DNA of 35,107 bases. Source: Flavobacteriales bacterium. GTDB taxonomy: Bacteria; Bacteroidota; Bacteroidia; Flavobacteriales_D; Cryomorphaceae. The stretch is from contig JAIVHP010000289.1 of the NCBI GenBank assembly GCA_020201045.1, forward strand, positions 1 through 35,107, given 5' to 3'. This document shows positions 33,105 through 35,107 of this stretch, in pieces. Under the pieces are notes generated by a model, which was not told the origin of the DNA, did no database searches, and saw only the letters and a program-made list of their open reading frames with translations. The position numbers and the translations under genes are program-made. The stretch's first letter is position 1, and the number at the start of each line of letters is the position of its first letter.

Positions 33105-35060
33105 ATGAAGAAAACATTTATCGGAATAATCGCTTTATCAATTGGGGTTTTATACTCTTGTGGCGATGCAAACAATAAAGACAAAGAAATGACATCAGAA
33201 AATAAAATTGACGTTCCCGAGATCTCACTCGAAGATTTTTTCAAGAACCCGGAAATGTCGTCTTTTCAGATTTCTCCCGATGGCAAATACTATTCGTACC
33301 GCGCACCGTGGGAAAGCAGGATGAACATTTACGTGAAGGAAGTAGACAGCGATAGCGCCGTTAGAATTACCGAGCAAACCGACCGGGATATCTCGGGTTA
33401 CTTTTGGGCTAATTCCGAGCGATTGGTTTATTTAAAAGACGACGATGGAGACGAAAATTTTTATCTGGTTGCCGTCAATGCCGACGGATCGAATTTATCA
33501 CCCTTAACGCGCGAAGAAGGAGTGAGAACCCAAATTATTGACGACCTTGAAGAAGATCCCGAAAACATGATTATCGGGCTGAACAAGCGCAATCCGCAGG
33601 TTTTCGATCCTTACAGAATCAATATCAATACCGGTGCAATGGAAATGCTCGCCGAGAACCCCGGAAACATCACCGGTTGGATGACCGACCACAATGGAAA
33701 ACTTCGCGTGGCCACGACCAGCGATGGGGTGAATACTTCGCTGCTTTACCGCGATACCGAAGATGCTGCGTTTGAGCCTGTGCTCACCACCAACTTTAAA
33801 GAAACGATGTCGCCGCAGTTCTTCACTTTCGACAATAAAAGACTGTTTGCCAGCTCAAATATGGGCCGCGATAAGATGGCCATTGTAGAATTTGACCCCC
33901 AAACCGGAAAGGAAGAAAAAGTTCTTTTCGAAAATGAAAAATACGATGTAACAGGTTTGAGTTTTAGCGAACGCGATAAAAAGCTGATCGCAGCCAGCTA
34001 CACCGGCGAAAAGGAGGAGTACCACTTCTTCGACGAAGAGTACGCCGATATTTACGCGAAATTTCAATCGCGCTTTCCGGACCTGGAAGTATTTATCACT
34101 TCGAATAATAAGGCCGAAGACAAATTTATCATCCGAACTTACGGCGATAAATCGCTTGGAGCGTATTACTTGTTTAACCGCAATTCCGGCGAAATCACAG
34201 ATATCGGAGATCCTTCGCCCTGGATTCAGGAAGAGTATATGGCATCGATGACTCCGATATCATACAAAAGCCGCGATGGCCTTACCATAAATGGCTATCT
34301 CACATTGCCCGCGGGCGAGACCATGGAGACCGCAAAGAATTTGCCGGTGGTTATCAATCCACACGGCGGTCCATGGGCGCGCGATAATTGGGGTTTTAAT
34401 CCCGAAGTGCAGTTTATGGCAAACCGGGGATACGCCGTATTGCAAATGAATTTTCGCGGGTCTACCGGCTACGGACGCGAGTTTTGGGAGGCTTCTTTCC
34501 GCGAATGGGGAAAAAAGATGCAGGATGACATTACCGACGGTGTAAACTGGTTGATAGAAAGCGGCATTGCCGATAAGGATCGCATCGCCATTTACGGCGG
34601 AAGCTACGGCGGTTACGCCACACTCGCCGGGCTCGCCTTTACACCCGATCTTTACGCCTGTGGAATAGATTACGTGGGCGTTTCAAACTTGTTCACGTTT
34701 ATGGGTACCATTCCTCCGTACTGGGAACCATTCAAGAAAATGATGTATGAAATGGTAGGAGATCCGGAAAGCAAAGAAGACTCTTTAATGCTGCGTGATG
34801 CATCGCCGGTATTCCACGCCGATAAAATTACAGCACCACTTCTTGTGGCTCAGGGAGCGCAGGATCCACGTGTAAATGTAGACGAAAGCGACCAAATGGT
34901 GGAAGCGATGCGAAACCGCGGAGTGGAAGTGGAATACCTGGTTAAAGACAACGAAGGCCACGGATTCCGCAACGAAGAAAACCGTTTTGAATTCTACCGA
35001 ACCATGGAGGAATTCCTCGAAAAACACCTAAAACCAGTTTCTGTTAAGGCCGATGCCTGA
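33105..35060 (+). CDS. S9 family (prolyl oligopeptidase/acylaminoacyl-peptidase-like) lipoprotein peptidase
   Basis: Lipobox IGVLYSCGD; C-terminal 'NPHGGPWARDNWGFNPEVQFMANRGYAVLQMNFRGSTGYGREFWEA...IYGGSYGGYATLAGLAFTPDLYACGIDYVG...QGAQDPRVNVDESDQM...GHGFRNEENRFEFY'. Confidence 0.96.
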   Translation: MKKTFIGIIALSIGVLYSCGDANNKDKEMTSENKIDVPEISLEDFFKNPEMSSFQISPDGKYYSYRAPWESRMNIYVKEVDSDSAVRITEQTDRDISGYFWANSERLVYLKDDDGDENFYLVAVNADGSNLSPLTREEGVRTQIIDDLEEDPENMIIGLNKRNPQVFDPYRININTGAMEMLAENPGNITGWMTDHNGKLRVATTSDGVNTSLLYRDTEDAAFEPVLTTNFKETMSPQFFTFDNKRLFASSNMGRDKMAIVEFDPQTGKEEKVLFENEKYDVTGLSFSERDKKLIAASYTGEKEEYHFFDEEYADIYAKFQSRFPDLEVFITSNNKAEDKFIIRTYGDKSLGAYYLFNRNSGEITDIGDPSPWIQEEYMASMTPISYKSRDGLTINGYLTLPAGETMETAKNLPVVINPHGGPWARDNWGFNPEVQFMANRGYAVLQMNFRGSTGYGREFWEASFREWGKKMQDDITDGVNWLIESGIADKDRIAIYGGSYGGYATLAGLAFTPDLYACGIDYVGVSNLFTFMGTIPPYWEPFKKMMYEMVGDPESKEDSLMLRDASPVFHADKITAPLLVAQGAQDPRVNVDESDQMVEAMRNRGVEVEYLVKDNEGHGFRNEENRFEFYRTMEEFLEKHLKPVSVKADA

Positions 35061-35107
35061 TAGAGTGAGATTTTTGACGGTATGTAGCTAAGAAAAGTGG
35101 GGCTTTA

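Overview
A Bacteroidota-type contig, judged from T9SS type B sorting domains, PorP/SprF, a TonB receptor with DUF4249, S46/S41/S9 peptidases and ArsS. It mixes ordinary conserved genes with repeat-rich accessory DNA. Main accessory locus (about 1.2-7.6 kb, minus strand): two headless RHS 'tip' genes with different C-termini, each followed by small lipoprotein genes (candidate immunity proteins), and a PIN-domain toxin/antitoxin pair joined by ATGA overlap to the larger RHS tip. Strongest observation: against its neighbouring paralog, the larger RHS tip carries four extra segments in its conserved core (net +111, +27, +72 and +45 bp). All are multiples of 3, several have inverted-repeat structure, and two share a sequence family. 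This looks like intragenic palindromic-element insertion, and a possible further case lies in a small membrane-protein gene near 15.8 kb. Other items worth checking: a sigma-70-like/TM/HtrA-like fusion whose protease triad appears lost; a compound inverted repeat plus an exact 122-bp tandem duplication directly after tRNA-Pro(GGG), followed by a four-unit ~150-171 bp array with competing hairpin arms; and several genes broken by frameshifts, an in-frame stop or deletions, which may be assembly errors or genuine decay. All family calls come from reading translations and motifs; no database search was run.
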